This document shows, in pieces, positions 19,200 to 30,570 of a stretch of DNA of 51,605 nucleotides. The DNA is taken from positions 1 to 51,605 of the forward strand of contig NZ_JAFLDR010000030.1 in the NCBI RefSeq assembly GCF_017302275.1, written 5' to 3'. A model generated the notes under the pieces. That model was not told where the DNA came from, ran no database searches, and saw nothing but the letters and a program-made list of their open reading frames with translations. Numbering within the stretch: position 1 is the stretch's first letter; each line of letters opens with the position of its first letter. A program made the position numbers and the translations under genes. The stretch comes from Sulfuritalea sp. GTDB lineage: Bacteria; Pseudomonadota; Gammaproteobacteria; Burkholderiales; Rhodocyclaceae.

Positions 19200-20522
19200 A
19201 TGAAAATCACCGTCATCGGCACCGGTTACGTCGGCCTCGTTTCCGGCACCTGCCTTGCGGACGTCGGCAACGACGTGCTCTGCCTCGACCTCGATGCCGC
19301 AAAAATCCGCACCCTCAACGAGGGCGGCATACCGATCTATGAGCCTGGGCTGGAAGCCATGGTGCGCAAGAACCAGGCAGCCGGGCGCCTGCGTTTCACC
19401 ACCGACATCGAAGCCGCGGTTGCGCACGGCGTGCTGCAATTCATCGCGGTCGGCACGCCACCGGACGAGGACGGCTCGGCCGACCTGCAATACGTGGTTG
19501 CTGCCGCGCGAAATATCGGGCGCCACATGACTGGCTACAAGGTGGTTGTCGACAAGTCCACCGTTCCGGTCGGCACTGCGGACAAGGTGCGGGCCGCCAT
19601 CGCAAAGGAACTCGAGGCGCGCGGTGCATCCGTCGACTTCAGCGTCGTTTCGAATCCCGAATTCCTCAAGGAAGGCGCGGCGCTCGATGATTTCCTGAAG
19701 CCCGACCGCATCGTCGTCGGCGCCGAGGACGAGCGTGCGATCGGCCTGATGCGCGAACTGTATGCTCCCTTCCAGCGCAATCGCGAACGCCTGATCGTAA
19801 TGGACGTGAAAAGCGCCGAACTGACCAAGTACGCGGCCAACGCCATGCTCGCCACCCGCATCAGCTTCATGAACGAGTTGGCCAACCTCGCCGAGAAGCT
19901 CGGCGCCGACATCGAGCTGGTGCGCAAGGGCATCGGTTCAGACCCGCGCATCGGCTTCCATTTCCTGTATCCGGGAGTGGGCTACGGCGGGTCCTGCTTT
20001 CCCAAGGATGTTCAGGCGCTGATCCGCACCGCCAGCGAATCCGGCCAGAACCTGAAGGTGTTGCAGGCGGTGGAAGACGCCAACGAAACGCAGAAGACCG
20101 TGCTCGCCGGCAAGATCACGAATCGCCTGGGCCAGGACCTCTCGGGCATGACCTTCGCCCTGTGGGGCCTGGCGTTCAAGCCCAACACCGACGACATGCG
20201 CGAGGCGCCCAGCCTGGTATTGATCGCCGACCTCCTGGCGCGTGGCGCTTCGATTCGTGCCTACGATCCGGTCGCGGCGCACGAGGCCCGTCGCATCCTC
20301 GGCGCGAACCCGCGGATCGCCTATGCGGGAACGCCCATGGAAGCGCTCGACGGCGCCGATGCGCTGGTCATCGTCACCGAGTGGAAGGAGTTCCGCAGCC
20401 CCGACTTCGAGACGATCAAGGCCAAGCTGAAGACACCGGTGATCTTCGACGGGCGCAACCTGTACGATCCGGCAACCCCGCGCGCAGCGGGACTGGAATA
20501 TTTCGCCATTGGCAGACCATGA
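19200..20522 (+). CDS. ugd: UDP-glucose 6-dehydrogenase
   Basis: A 440-residue UDP-glucose/GDP-mannose dehydrogenase. The NAD fold is [20 protein letters not shown]. The catalytic Cys lies in [18 protein letters not shown] (about residue 266), and the segment [17 protein letters not shown] marks the C-terminal domain. It makes UDP-glucuronate for surface polysaccharide or modified LPS. The ATG at 19200 is chosen because AGGA sits just upstream, over the lapB stop, and the canonical N-terminus follows; an upstream open frame inside lapB is spurious. All key residues are present. Confidence 0.95.
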   Translation: MKITVIGTGYVGLVSGTCLADVGNDVLCLDLDAAKIRTLNEGGIPIYEPGLEAMVRKNQAAGRLRFTTDIEAAVAHGVLQFIAVGTPPDEDGSADLQYVVAAARNIGRHMTGYKVVVDKSTVPVGTADKVRAAIAKELEARGASVDFSVVSNPEFLKEGAALDDFLKPDRIVVGAEDERAIGLMRELYAPFQRNRERLIVMDVKSAELTKYAANAMLATRISFMNELANLAEKLGADIELVRKGIGSDPRIGFHFLYPGVGYGGSCFPKDVQALIRTASESGQNLKVLQAVEDANETQKTVLAGKITNRLGQDLSGMTFALWGLAFKPNTDDMREAPSLVLIADLLARGASIRAYDPVAAHEARRILGANPRIAYAGTPMEALDGADALVIVTEWKEFRSPDFETIKAKLKTPVIFDGRNLYDPATPRAAGLEYFAIGRP

Positions 20523-20565
20523 AGACGGTCTGCCTGTTTCATCAGTCCCGTCCCCTCCCGACCGC

Positions 20566-20680
20566 CCACGGCCGGCTTTGCACAGCCGGCCGGCTCCGGC
20601 GGCGTGGAGCGGTGCTCCACGAAACCCCGCCTACGCCCCCCTCGCGGGGGAGGCGACTTTTCGGCTCGCTCCGCTCGAAG
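20566..20680 (+). repeat. multi-hairpin intergenic repeat, copy 1 (REP-like)
   Basis: The core at 20566-20632 is shared with 23632-23697. Hairpin 1 is GGCCGGCT-TTGCAC-AGCCGGCC, identical in both copies. A CGGCGGCG linker follows, then hairpin 2 (here TGGAGC-GGT-GCTCCA) and the conserved CGAAACCCCGCCT. A third hairpin follows (CCCCC-TCGC-GGGGG) before the hldE start. Hairpin 2 differs between the copies while keeping its pairing. It lies between ugd and hldE, with its right edge reaching the hldE start codon. Confidence 0.85.
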
Positions 20681-20681
20681 C

Positions 20682-21620
20682 ATGTCTCTTACCATTTCTG
20701 ATACCTCGACCACCCGCATCCTGGTGGTCGGCGACGTGATGCTGGACCGCTACTGGTTCGGCGAAGTGTCGCGCATTTCGCCCGAAGCCCCGGTGCCCGT
20801 GGTCAAGGTCGACCGCGTCGAGGAACGTCCGGGCGGCGCGGGAAACGTGGCGCGCAATTGCGCCGCACTCGGCGCTCGGGTCGCGCTGCTGACGGTAGTC
20901 GGCGCCGACGAAGCCGGCCACAACCTGGCGCGCCTGATGAACGATGCCGGCATCGAGACCTGCCTGCACGAGGATGCCCAGCTGAGCACCACCGTCAAGC
21001 TGCGGGTGATCGGCCGCCAGCAGCAGCTGCTGCGCATCGATTTCGAGAACGCGCCGGATCACGAAGTGTTGCAGGCGAAGCTGGCCGACTTCGACACCCG
21101 CCTCGCCGATTGCGACGTAGTCATCCTCTCCGACTACGGCAAGGGTGGCCTCACGCACATCAGGCACATGATCGAACGAGCTCGCGCCGCGGGCAAGCCG
21201 GTTCTCGTCGACCCGAAAGGCGACGACTACGCGCGCTACGCGGGTGCCACACTTCTGACGCCGAATCGCTCCGAGATGCGCCAGGTGGTGGGGCGCTGGC
21301 AGGACGATGTAGAACTGGCGACGAAGGCCGCCGCCTTGCGCGAGAAGTTGGACCTGGAAGCCCTGCTGGTGACCCGCAGCGAGGAAGGCATGACGTTGTT
21401 TTCAGCAACCGGCGCGACACACGAACCCGCCGTCGCGCGCGAGGTTTATGATGTCAGCGGTGCCGGCGACACGGTGATCGCCACGCTGGCGGTGATGCTC
21501 GGTGGGGGCATGTCGCTGCCGCTGGCAATGCGCCAGGCCAATCTCGCCGCGGGTGTGGTGGTCGGCAAGCTCGGTGCGGCGACGTGCAGCCTGGAGGAAT
21601 TGCGCGCCGCTCAGTCCTAG
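20682..21620 (+). CDS. hldE: D-glycero-beta-D-manno-heptose-7-phosphate kinase (RfaE1/HldE kinase domain)
   Basis: A 312-residue PfkB/ribokinase-fold kinase phosphorylating heptose-7-phosphate at C1 for the LPS inner core. Motifs are [50 protein letters not shown] and the anion hole [15 protein letters not shown]. It ends after the kinase domain, so it lacks the nucleotidyltransferase half of the bifunctional E. coli HldE; a separate hldC/rfaE2 should lie elsewhere. The ATG at 20682 gives the family start ([14 protein letters not shown]); the upstream open frame is repeat DNA. Confidence 0.94.
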   Translation: MSLTISDTSTTRILVVGDVMLDRYWFGEVSRISPEAPVPVVKVDRVEERPGGAGNVARNCAALGARVALLTVVGADEAGHNLARLMNDAGIETCLHEDAQLSTTVKLRVIGRQQQLLRIDFENAPDHEVLQAKLADFDTRLADCDVVILSDYGKGGLTHIRHMIERARAAGKPVLVDPKGDDYARYAGATLLTPNRSEMRQVVGRWQDDVELATKAAALREKLDLEALLVTRSEEGMTLFSATGATHEPAVAREVYDVSGAGDTVIATLAVMLGGGMSLPLAMRQANLAAGVVVGKLGAATCSLEELRAAQS

Positions 21621-21678
21621 TTCGTCACCACTCCCTTTCGGGCCTGGCCCGATCGACAGACAAGGCTTTGGAGAAAAC

Positions 21679-22677
21679 ATGTACTACGTCGTCACAGGCG
21701 CCTGCGGCTTTATCGGCGCCAACCTGGTCAAGGCGCTGAACGAGCGGGGTGTCACCGACATCATCGCGGTGGATAACCTCAAGCGCGCCGACAAGTTCCT
21801 CAACCTGACCGACTGCGAGATCGCGGACTACCTCGACAAGCAGGAATTCCTCGATCTGGTGGAGCATGGCCAGCTCGACGGTGGCGTCGAGGCTGTCCTG
21901 CATCAGGGCGCCTGCTCGGACACCATGGAAACCGACGGTCGCTACATGATGGCCAACAATTTCCGCTATTCGCAGACGCTGCTCGACTTCTGTATGGAGC
22001 AGGAAACTCCCCTGCTGTATGCCTCGTCGGCATCCGTTTACGGCGGCGGCGGGATGTTCCGCGAGGAACGCGACTACGAGGCGCCGCTCAACGTCTATGG
22101 CTATTCGAAGTTCCTTTTCGACCAGGTGGTCCGGCGCCGAATCGGGCCGGACGCGGCCGGCGCCGACTCACAGATCGTCGGTTTCCGCTATTTCAACGTC
22201 TATGGCCCGCGCGAACAGCACAAGGGGCGCATGGCTTCGGTGGCCTTCCACCATTTCAACCAGTACCGTGCCGACGGCAAGGTCCGCCTGTTCGAAGGTC
22301 ATGCCGGGTACGGCAATGGCGAGCAGCGCCGCGATTTCGTCTATGTCGGCGACGTCGCCAGGGTCAACATGGACTTCCTCGAAACCCGCGCCTCGGGCAT
22401 CTTCAACCTCGGCACCGGACGCGCGCAGAGCTTCAACGAACTCGCCGCGGCGACCGTGAATGCCTGTCGCGCGCTGGAAGGCAAGCCGGCGCAGTCGGTG
22501 GCCGAACTGGTGGCGCAGGGCATCATCGAGTACATCCCGTTTCCCGACGCGCTGAAAGGCAAGTACCAGAGCTTTACCGAAGCCGACCTCGGCCAGTTGC
22601 GGCGTGCGGGATACCGGGAAGAATTCGCCACGGTCGAGCAGGGCGTCGCCGAGTACGTGAAGTGGCTCGCGCGATGA
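21679..22677 (+). CDS. hldD: ADP-L-glycero-D-manno-heptose 6-epimerase
   Basis: A 332-residue short-chain (extended SDR) epimerase. It has the N-terminal [23 protein letters not shown] site, the [11 protein letters not shown] segment typical of HldD, and the [10 protein letters not shown] active-site Tyr-Lys. It completes ADP-heptose for the LPS core. GGAG precedes ATG 21679. Its stop overlaps the cysM start (ATGA), so cysM is co-transcribed. Confidence 0.96.
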   Translation: MYYVVTGACGFIGANLVKALNERGVTDIIAVDNLKRADKFLNLTDCEIADYLDKQEFLDLVEHGQLDGGVEAVLHQGACSDTMETDGRYMMANNFRYSQTLLDFCMEQETPLLYASSASVYGGGGMFREERDYEAPLNVYGYSKFLFDQVVRRRIGPDAAGADSQIVGFRYFNVYGPREQHKGRMASVAFHHFNQYRADGKVRLFEGHAGYGNGEQRRDFVYVGDVARVNMDFLETRASGIFNLGTGRAQSFNELAAATVNACRALEGKPAQSVAELVAQGIIEYIPFPDALKGKYQSFTEADLGQLRRAGYREEFATVEQGVAEYVKWLAR

Positions 22678-23576
22678 CATCCAGATCACTCGGCGATTTC
22701 GTCGGCAACACGCCGCTGGTGCAGTTGCAGCGTCTGCCCGGCGCGGACAATGCCCGGCGCAACAACGTGGTGCTGGCCAAGCTGGAAGGCAACAATCCCG
22801 CCGGTTCGGTGAAGGACCGTGCCGCCCTATCGATGATCGCGCGCGCCGAGCAACGCGGCCGCATCAAGCCGGGCGACACCCTGATCGAGGCCACCTCCGG
22901 CAATACCGGGATCGCGCTGGCGATGGCGGCAACGATGCGCGGCTACCGCATGACCTTGATCATGCCGGAGAACCAGAGCGTGGAACGCTGCCAGACCATG
23001 CGCGCCTTCGGCGCCGAACTGGTTCTGACGCCCAAGGCCGGCGGCATGGAAGCGGCGCGCGACCTGGCCGACAGGATGATGGCGGACGGCAAGGGCATCG
23101 TGCTCGACCAGTTCGCCAATCCGGACAATCCACTGGCGCATTACGAGGGTACCGCGCCGGAAATCTGGCGCGACACGGAGGGGCGCATCACCCATTTCAT
23201 CTCCAGCATGGGCACCACCGGCACCATCATGGGCTGCTCGCGCTACTTCAAGGAAATGAATCCGGCGATCCGCATCGTCGGCTGCCAGCCCGAAGAAGGC
23301 TCGCAGATTCCCGGCATCCGCAAGTGGCCGGAAGCCTACCTGCCGAAGATCTACGACGGTTCGCGGGTGGATCAGGTCGAGAACGTCGGCCAGGGCCAGG
23401 CCGAGGAAATGACGCGGCGACTGGCGCGCGAGGAAGGCATCTTTGCCGGGATATCGTCCGGCGGCGCGATGGTGGTCGCCTTGCGCATTGCCAGCCAGGT
23501 CGAAAATGCGGTGATCGTCAGCATCGTCTGCGACCGCGGCGACCGCTATCTGTCCACCGGGGTATTCCCGGCCTGA
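22674..23576 (+). CDS. cysM: cysteine synthase B (O-acetylserine sulfhydrylase)
   Basis: A 300-residue PLP beta-elimination enzyme. The Schiff-base lysine lies in [15 protein letters not shown], with the substrate/PLP loop [15 protein letters not shown], the phosphate-binding GTTGTIMG and SGGAMV. The length and the short [15 protein letters not shown] segment fit CysM rather than CysK. ATG 22674 overlaps the hldD stop; an in-frame GTG/ATG 12 bases upstream is possible but gives no family match. Confidence 0.93.
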   Translation: MTSRSLGDFVGNTPLVQLQRLPGADNARRNNVVLAKLEGNNPAGSVKDRAALSMIARAEQRGRIKPGDTLIEATSGNTGIALAMAATMRGYRMTLIMPENQSVERCQTMRAFGAELVLTPKAGGMEAARDLADRMMADGKGIVLDQFANPDNPLAHYEGTAPEIWRDTEGRITHFISSMGTTGTIMGCSRYFKEMNPAIRIVGCQPEEGSQIPGIRKWPEAYLPKIYDGSRVDQVENVGQGQAEEMTRRLAREEGIFAGISSGGAMVVALRIASQVENAVIVSIVCDRGDRYLSTGVFPA

Positions 23577-23631
23577 GAGCTTGCGAATAAATCTACTGCG
23601 CGTGCCGGATCGGGGCTTGGGCGGTGCTCTT

Positions 23632-23770
23632 CCACGGCCGGCTTTGCACAGCCGGCCGGCTGCGGCGGCGCGAAGCATGCTTCGCGAAACCCCGCCTCGC
23701 CCTCATGCACAAATAAGTGCATTCCGGTAGCTGCGCTCCGGCCGCACCCCGCTGCGGCCCGCTCGTTACG
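23632..23770 (+). repeat. multi-hairpin intergenic repeat, copy 2 (REP-like)
   Basis: Shares hairpin 1, the CGGCGGCG linker and CGAAACCCCGCCT with the copy at 20566. Hairpin 2 here is CGAAGC-AT-GCTTCG. The third stem is ATGCAC-AAATAA-GTGCAT (about 23704-23721). It fills most of the 222-base gap between convergent cysM and the nitronate monooxygenase gene and could also act as a bidirectional terminator. Confidence 0.85.
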
Positions 23771-23798
23771 ATTTCTTCACAAGCCCTGGGCCTGCGGC

Positions 23799-25043
23799 TC
23801 AGCCCGGCAGCGCGACCTGGTTGTCGGTGCTGAACTGGTAGTCGCGGAAGATGTGCTCCGCCGTCAGCAACTGGTAGCTGCCGTCCTCGTTGCGGCGCGT
23901 GGTGTCCTTCAGCCGGTAGGTGTAGTGGCCGCAGGTCCAGATCTCGAAGTTGCGCATGTGGGTGCACAGGCAGGTCTTGTCCATGACCTTGACCTTCTTC
24001 GCATCGGGGTGCAGTGCCACTTCCCGGTTGTAGGCCTCGATGTACTGGCAACTTCCGTTCGAATCCAGCAGGTAGCCATAGGCCTCGCAATTGGGTCGGA
24101 TGCCATCGCCGATGCCCGGGCTGTTCTTCAGCATGCGCATGGGATAGCCGGTGGGCGAGATGGTATTCACCTCGATGTCCTTCTCGCTGGCCTTGAAGTA
24201 TTCCTGTTGCACCTTTTCCGGCAGGCCGCATTCCTTCGCCACGGTGAACCGCGTCGCCACCTGCACCGCCGCGGCGCCCGTTTCCATGAAGGCTACGGCG
24301 TCCGATCCGGTGAAGATGCCGCCGGCGGGAATCAGCGGAATATCGAGTTGCTGCTCCTGCATCCAGTCGCGGATCTCGGCGACGATGGTGGCGAGGTGGT
24401 ACTGGGCCCAATCCATGCCGAAGCCGAGGTGGCCGCCGGCCAGCGGCCCTTCGATGACCACGTAATCGGGCAGGCGGCCGGTGCGCGCGCTCTTCTTCAG
24501 GAACAGTTGCAAGGCGCGCAGCGAAGAAACGATGATGCCGAGCTTGACGTCGCGAAAGCGCGGATGGTCCTCGATCAGCGCGAACGAGCCGAGGTGCAGC
24601 CCGGCCGCCAGCGTCACGCCGTCGATGCCGTGGTCGAGCGCCGCCTTGAGCCGAGCGCGCAAGGTTTCCCTCGGCGCGTTCATGGTCAGCTTTTCCATGC
24701 AGTTGATGAAGATCAGCCCGTCACCGCGCTTGGCCTCCATGGTGCGGCCGACGTGCAGCGCGGTGGCTTCCACCAGCAGGCCGAGGTCGAACTGAACCAC
24801 CGCTTTCTCGGTGTTGGCGACGTTGAACTTGTATTGGCGCAACTTGTTCTTGACGTACTTGGTATTGAAGCGGCGGTCGGACACCGTCGGCACCATGGCA
24901 TCCGAGATGTGGCCAATGCCGCCCAGCCGCGCGGCCTCCAGCGCCAGTTCGGCGGTCGAGATATCCACGCCCATGCCACCGACCATGATCGGCACCAGTT
25001 CCTGCTTGCCCAGCCGCAGGCGAAAATCATCGACGCGCTTCAT
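23799..25043 (-). CDS. nitronate monooxygenase (2-nitropropane dioxygenase family)
   Basis: A 414-residue FMN TIM-barrel enzyme: MVGGMGVDISTAELALEA at the N-terminus, GPLAGGHLGFG with the catalytic-type His, IPAGGIFTGSD and MTGAAAVQVATRF-like phosphate-binding segments (here METGAAAVQVATRF). Members oxidise nitronates; some related proteins have other oxidoreductase roles. The C-terminal 100 residues contain a Cys/His group (DKTCLCTHMRNFEIWTCGHY) that is not part of the basic barrel and might bind a metal. It is convergent with cysM and lies downstream of recQ on the same strand; about 150 bases separate them. Confidence 0.85.
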   Translation of the reverse strand: MKRVDDFRLRLGKQELVPIMVGGMGVDISTAELALEAARLGGIGHISDAMVPTVSDRRFNTKYVKNKLRQYKFNVANTEKAVVQFDLGLLVEATALHVGRTMEAKRGDGLIFINCMEKLTMNAPRETLRARLKAALDHGIDGVTLAAGLHLGSFALIEDHPRFRDVKLGIIVSSLRALQLFLKKSARTGRLPDYVVIEGPLAGGHLGFGMDWAQYHLATIVAEIRDWMQEQQLDIPLIPAGGIFTGSDAVAFMETGAAAVQVATRFTVAKECGLPEKVQQEYFKASEKDIEVNTISPTGYPMRMLKNSPGIGDGIRPNCEAYGYLLDSNGSCQYIEAYNREVALHPDAKKVKVMDKTCLCTHMRNFEIWTCGHYTYRLKDTTRRNEDGSYQLLTAEHIFRDYQFSTDNQVALPG

Positions 25044-25194
25044 TGAAAAACGTTCCCGTATTTTGGTTTCTGTCGCTGCGCGCGGCGCCCGCTCGATCCG
25101 GTGCCGGCCTCTCCCTGGAACTTCAATCGCAGCGCGACATTATCGCCTGCCGGCACACCCATATGACGCACAGGCGACGGAAAATTGTCGCGAA

Positions 25195-27051
<1,857 letters not shown>

Positions 27052-27090
27052 TATGCCCGTTCGCATCGGGCGCGACGTGCAGCCGGCCAA

Positions 27091-27114
27091 AAAGTCGGCG
27101 CCGATGACACGGCG
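27091..27114 (+). repeat. dispersed 24-bp motif, degenerate copy in the recQ/NYN divergent gap
   Basis: Reads AAAGTCGGCGCCGATG, AC, ACGGCG: three mismatches from consensus. It is intergenic, between divergent recQ (start 27051) and the NYN gene (start 27171). Confidence 0.6.
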
Positions 27115-27170
27115 TTGCAAGCGTTCATGCGAAACTCTCACCTTCCAATTCGATGCGACGGACAACCCAC

Positions 27171-28013
27171 ATGGCAGGAAACCCCGAAATCACCAGCATG
27201 GCGCTGTTCTGCGACTTCGAGAACGTGGCGCTGGGCGTGCGTGACGCAAAATACGCGCAGTTCGACATCGGCAAGGTACTCGAACGCCTGCTTCTCAAGG
27301 GCAGCATCGTGGTCAAGAAGGCGTATTGCGACTGGGCGCGCTACAAGGAGTTCAAGGCGCCGATGCATGAGGCCTCGTTCGAACTGATCGAGATCCCCCA
27401 CGTGCGCCAGTCCGGCAAGAACTCGGCCGACATCCGCATGGTGGTCGACGCGCTGGACCTTTGCTACACCAAGTCGCATGTCGACACCTTCGTCATCATC
27501 AGCGGCGATTCGGATTTCTCGCCGCTGGTGTCCAAGCTGCGCGAGAACAACAAACGCGTGATCGGCGTCGGCGTCAAGGCCGCGACCTCCGACCTGCTGG
27601 CGGCCAACTGCGACGAGTTCATTTTCTACGACGACCTGGTGCGCGAACTGCCGGCCAAGAAGCCGCGCGGCGAACGCAAGACTTCCGCCAAGCCGATCGC
27701 CAGCGCCGCGGCCAAGCCCAAGGCCGGTGAGAAACCAGAAGACAAACCGGAAGACTCCAAGCGCCAGCAGGCGATCGACCTGGTGGTGGCGACGGTCGAG
27801 GCGCTGGTCACCGAGCGCGGCGAGGATGAAAAGATCTGGGGCTCGATGGTCAAGCAGACGCTGAAGCGGCGCAAGCCGGGATTCAGCGAGTCCTACTATG
27901 GCTACCGTTCCTTCGGCGAACTGCTCGAGGACGCGCAGAAACACAAGCTGCTGCTGCTCGAACGCGACGAGAAGTCCGGGCAGCACATCATCCGCCTGGC
28001 AGTCGACGATTGA
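27171..28013 (+). CDS. NYN-domain (LabA/PIN-like) protein with C-terminal OST-HTH/LOTUS domain
   Basis: A 280-residue two-domain protein. Residues 1 to about 155 are a NYN RNase-like domain: [15 protein letters not shown], the middle acidic region [16 protein letters not shown] and [20 protein letters not shown], which carry the usual acidic metal-binding residues. A Lys/Pro-rich linker follows. The last 85 residues ([40 protein letters not shown]) match an OST-HTH RNA-binding fold. The combination predicts an RNA-binding ribonuclease; its target is unknown. ATG 27171 is preferred over 27153 by resemblance to relatives. It is divergent from recQ across 119 bases. Confidence 0.88.
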   Translation: MAGNPEITSMALFCDFENVALGVRDAKYAQFDIGKVLERLLLKGSIVVKKAYCDWARYKEFKAPMHEASFELIEIPHVRQSGKNSADIRMVVDALDLCYTKSHVDTFVIISGDSDFSPLVSKLRENNKRVIGVGVKAATSDLLAANCDEFIFYDDLVRELPAKKPRGERKTSAKPIASAAAKPKAGEKPEDKPEDSKRQQAIDLVVATVEALVTERGEDEKIWGSMVKQTLKRRKPGFSESYYGYRSFGELLEDAQKHKLLLLERDEKSGQHIIRLAVDD

Positions 28014-28030
28014 GCCGTCCGGCGGGCGCC

Positions 28031-28843
28031 ATGGTGGAGATCCGCCCCGGACAGTCGCTGGAATTGCTCAAGGAACTGCATATCCTGACGCGCGACGGCA
28101 AGCTCAACCAGGACAGCCGGCGCAAGCTGAAGCAGGTCTACCACCTCTGCCAGTTCATTGAGCCGCTGCTGGAAGAATCCCTGGCGGCGCAAGGCGATCT
28201 GACGCTGGTCGATCACGGCGCCGGCAAGTCCTACCTGGGCTTCATCCTCTACGACCTGTTCCTCAAGTCACGCGATGTCGGCCGGGTGTTCGGCATCGAA
28301 ACGCGGGCCGAACTGGTCCAGAAATCCCGCGACCTGGCATTGCGGCTGGGCTTTGCGCGTATGTCGCTGCTCAATCTGTCGGTGGCGGAATCCATCGCGT
28401 CGCCGCTGCTGCCGCCGCAGGTGGATATCGTCACCGCGCTGCATGCCTGCGACACGGCTACCGACGACGCGATCCGCTTCGCCCTGGCCAAGCGGGCGAG
28501 ATTCATCGTGCTGGTGCCCTGCTGCCAGGCCGAAGTCGCCGCCGCGCTGCGCCGGCACAAGAACGAATCGCTGGCGCGCGGCGCGTTGGCGGAAATCTGG
28601 CGCCACCCCATCCACACCCGCGAGTTCGGCAGCCACGTGACCAACGTACTGCGCTGCCTGCTGCTGGAAGCGCACGGCTACCAGCTCACGGTCACCGAAC
28701 TGGTGGGTTGGGAACATTCGATGAAGAACGAGCTGATCATCGCCCGCCGCGGCGCCGCGCCGCGCGGCAATGCCCGCGAGCGGCTGGGGCGGATACTTCA
28801 GGAACTGAACCTCGACGATCTGCGGGAGCGCTTCGATTGCTGA
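28031..28843 (+). CDS. SAM-dependent methyltransferase (class I fold)
   Basis: A 270-residue protein with a Rossmann-type SAM site: LTLVDHGAGKSYLGFILYDL (motif I), VFGIETRAELVQKSRDLA (acidic residue after strand 2) and DIVTALHACDTATDDAIRFA. The segment IVLVPCCQAEVAAALRRHK resembles the post-I region of rRNA/tRNA-type methyltransferases of the DUF/YtxK-like class. The substrate is not known. ATG 28031 is chosen; a TTG at 28010 overlaps the NYN stop codon and may be the coupled start instead. It probably forms a two-gene operon with the NYN protein, linking an RNase-like and a methylating enzyme. Confidence 0.75.
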   Translation: MVEIRPGQSLELLKELHILTRDGKLNQDSRRKLKQVYHLCQFIEPLLEESLAAQGDLTLVDHGAGKSYLGFILYDLFLKSRDVGRVFGIETRAELVQKSRDLALRLGFARMSLLNLSVAESIASPLLPPQVDIVTALHACDTATDDAIRFALAKRARFIVLVPCCQAEVAAALRRHKNESLARGALAEIWRHPIHTREFGSHVTNVLRCLLLEAHGYQLTVTELVGWEHSMKNELIIARRGAAPRGNARERLGRILQELNLDDLRERFDC

Positions 28844-28848
28844 ACGCA

Positions 28849-28896
28849 AAAGTCGGCGCCCCACAGGGACTTCCTTCGGTCGCTGACGCTACGGCG
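28849..28896 (+). repeat. interrupted copy of the dispersed 24-bp motif
   Basis: The left half AAAGTCGGCGC (28849-28859) and a right half GCTGACGCTACGGCG (28882-28896, one mismatch) are separated by about 22 unrelated bases. It lies in the 60-base convergent gap between the methyltransferase and the Bcr/CflA gene. It could be a split copy or two decayed half-copies. Confidence 0.5.
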
Positions 28897-28903
28897 ATTC
28901 CCG

Positions 28904-30085
28904 CTACTCCACCTTGCCGATGCGTGCCAGCAGGTAGGTGCCGACGAACAGGATGACGCCGACGGTGGCGCTGATCGAGGCCAGCGGCAACAACGTGCCG
29001 TCGTGGCTGCCGCCGACCCAGGTGCCGGCCGCCAGTGCGGCATACATGACGAGGCAGCCGAACAGGCCGGCGGCGGCACCAGCTTTGTCCGGAAAAGGCG
29101 CCAGCGAGCCGGACTGGGCGCAGGGGAAGTTGATGCCGTGGGCCGTCATCACCACGAACTGGGCCATCACCACCAGTGTCCAGTGGCTCAGCCCGGCGAG
29201 CACCAGCAGCAGGAAGCCCAGTCCGCCTAGCATGCCCAGGGTGGTTCCCAGCGCCAGTACGCGCGCTACGCCGATACGGCCCAGCAGGCGGCGGCAGATC
29301 AGGGTACCGCCCAGATAACCGAGAACGCCGAAGGCGAACAGGTAGCCGTAATACTGGGCCGGCACGCCGAGTACCTTGATCAGGACGAATGGCGTACCCG
29401 AAATGAAGACGAAGATCGAGGCATAGGAGAGCGAGCCGGGCAGGGCATAGGCCCAGAAGGCCGGGGTGCGCAGCACGTCGCGGTAGGTGGCGGCCAGATG
29501 GCTCAGACGCATCGCATCCGGGTTGAGTCTGGGGTTGGATTCCGTCAGGTGGCGCATGGCGGCGAACCACATCGCCATACCCGCCAGCGCCAGGGTGACG
29601 AAGGCAGCACGCCAGCCGAAGGCCACCTGCAGGTAGCCGCCGAGGATCGGCCCGAAGATGGGCGCCAGCGACAGCAGCGACAAGGCTTTTGCCATCACGC
29701 GGGCGCCTTCGGCCGGCGAGTAGGCGTCGCGGATGATGGCGCGCGCGACAACCACGGCCGTGCAGCAGCCGACGGCCTGGACGAAACGCGCCGCGATCAG
29801 CCAGCCCAGGCTCGGCGTCAGGGCGCAGCCCAGTCCGGACAAGAGGTACAGGGCAAGCCCGCCGATCAGTACCGGGCGGCGGCCGTAGCGGTCGGACAGC
29901 GGGCCGCTGACCAGTTGCGCGGTGCCGAAGCCGAAGACGAACAGCGACAGGGTCTGCTGCACGGCAGCCGGACTGACACCGAAATCCAGCGCCATGCCCG
30001 GCAGCGAAGCCAGGTAGAGGTCGGTCGACAGGGGCTGCAGCATCATGCAGCCCGTTACCAGCCAGAGCAGGGTGGTGGCGCTCAT
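28904..30085 (-). CDS. Bcr/CflA-family multidrug efflux MFS transporter
   Basis: A 393-residue, 12-segment major facilitator. It shows LQPLSTDLYLASLPGMALDF in the first helix/loop (the conserved acidic residue of DHA1 drug exporters), the loop-2/3 motif GPLSDRYGRRPVLIGGLALY, and the motif C-type helix GPILGGYLQVAFGWRAAF. The start ATG 30085 gives the family N-terminus MSATTLLWLVTGCMM; an upstream frame extends into smpB. It lies 25 bases downstream of smpB on the same strand. The substrate is unknown; relatives export bicyclomycin, sulfonamides, chloramphenicol or cysteine. Confidence 0.9.
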   Translation of the reverse strand: MSATTLLWLVTGCMMLQPLSTDLYLASLPGMALDFGVSPAAVQQTLSLFVFGFGTAQLVSGPLSDRYGRRPVLIGGLALYLLSGLGCALTPSLGWLIAARFVQAVGCCTAVVVARAIIRDAYSPAEGARVMAKALSLLSLAPIFGPILGGYLQVAFGWRAAFVTLALAGMAMWFAAMRHLTESNPRLNPDAMRLSHLAATYRDVLRTPAFWAYALPGSLSYASIFVFISGTPFVLIKVLGVPAQYYGYLFAFGVLGYLGGTLICRRLLGRIGVARVLALGTTLGMLGGLGFLLLVLAGLSHWTLVVMAQFVVMTAHGINFPCAQSGSLAPFPDKAGAAAGLFGCLVMYAALAAGTWVGGSHDGTLLPLASISATVGVILFVGTYLLARIGKVE

Positions 30086-30110
30086 CGGCTCGCGCGCCGG
30101 GCGCGCCTGA

Positions 30111-30560
30111 TCAGCCACGGCGATCGCGCATGACGCGGGCTTTCTCGCGCACCCAGTCGCGCTCCTTTTCGGCATCGCGCTTGTCGTGCTGCTTCTTGCC
30201 CTTGGCCAGGCCGACCGAGAGCTTGACGCGGCCCTTGCTGTAATGCAGGTCGAGCGGCACCAGGGTGTAGCCGGCGCGTTCCACCTTGCCTATCAGCTTG
30301 CTGATTTCCGCCGCGTTGAGCAGCAGCTTGCGCGTGCGCACCGGGTCGGGATGGACGTGGGTCGACGCGGACAGCAGCGGCGTGATGTGGGCGCCGATGA
30401 GGAAGACCTCGCCGCTCTTGATCACCACGTAGGCCTCCTTGATCTGCGCCCGCCCTGCGCGGATCGCCTTCACCTCCCAGCCTTCGAGCACCAGGCCGGC
30501 CTCGTAGCGCTCTTCGATGAAGTAATCGTGGAATGCCTTTTTGTTGTCGGCGATGCTCAT
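30111..30560 (-). CDS. smpB: SsrA-binding protein SmpB (tmRNA partner)
   Basis: A 149-residue protein: [67 protein letters not shown] (in parts) and a basic C-terminal tail that mimics mRNA in the ribosome during trans-translation. The family length and motifs are complete. No Shine-Dalgarno is visible: the bases upstream on the coding strand are GCGCCGCCCC, and the MITE-like element begins only about 14 bases upstream of the ATG. It is divergent from ratA, a common betaproteobacterial arrangement. Confidence 0.96.
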   Translation of the reverse strand: MSIADNKKAFHDYFIEERYEAGLVLEGWEVKAIRAGRAQIKEAYVVIKSGEVFLIGAHITPLLSASTHVHPDPVRTRKLLLNAAEISKLIGKVERAGYTLVPLDLHYSKGRVKLSVGLAKGKKQHDKRDAEKERDWVREKARVMRDRRG

Positions 30561-30570
30561 GGGGCGGCGC

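Noticed and set aside
22155-22178. Weak GTCGGCGCCGGC-like match in hldD
   Set aside because: Too many mismatches in the right half to count as a motif copy.
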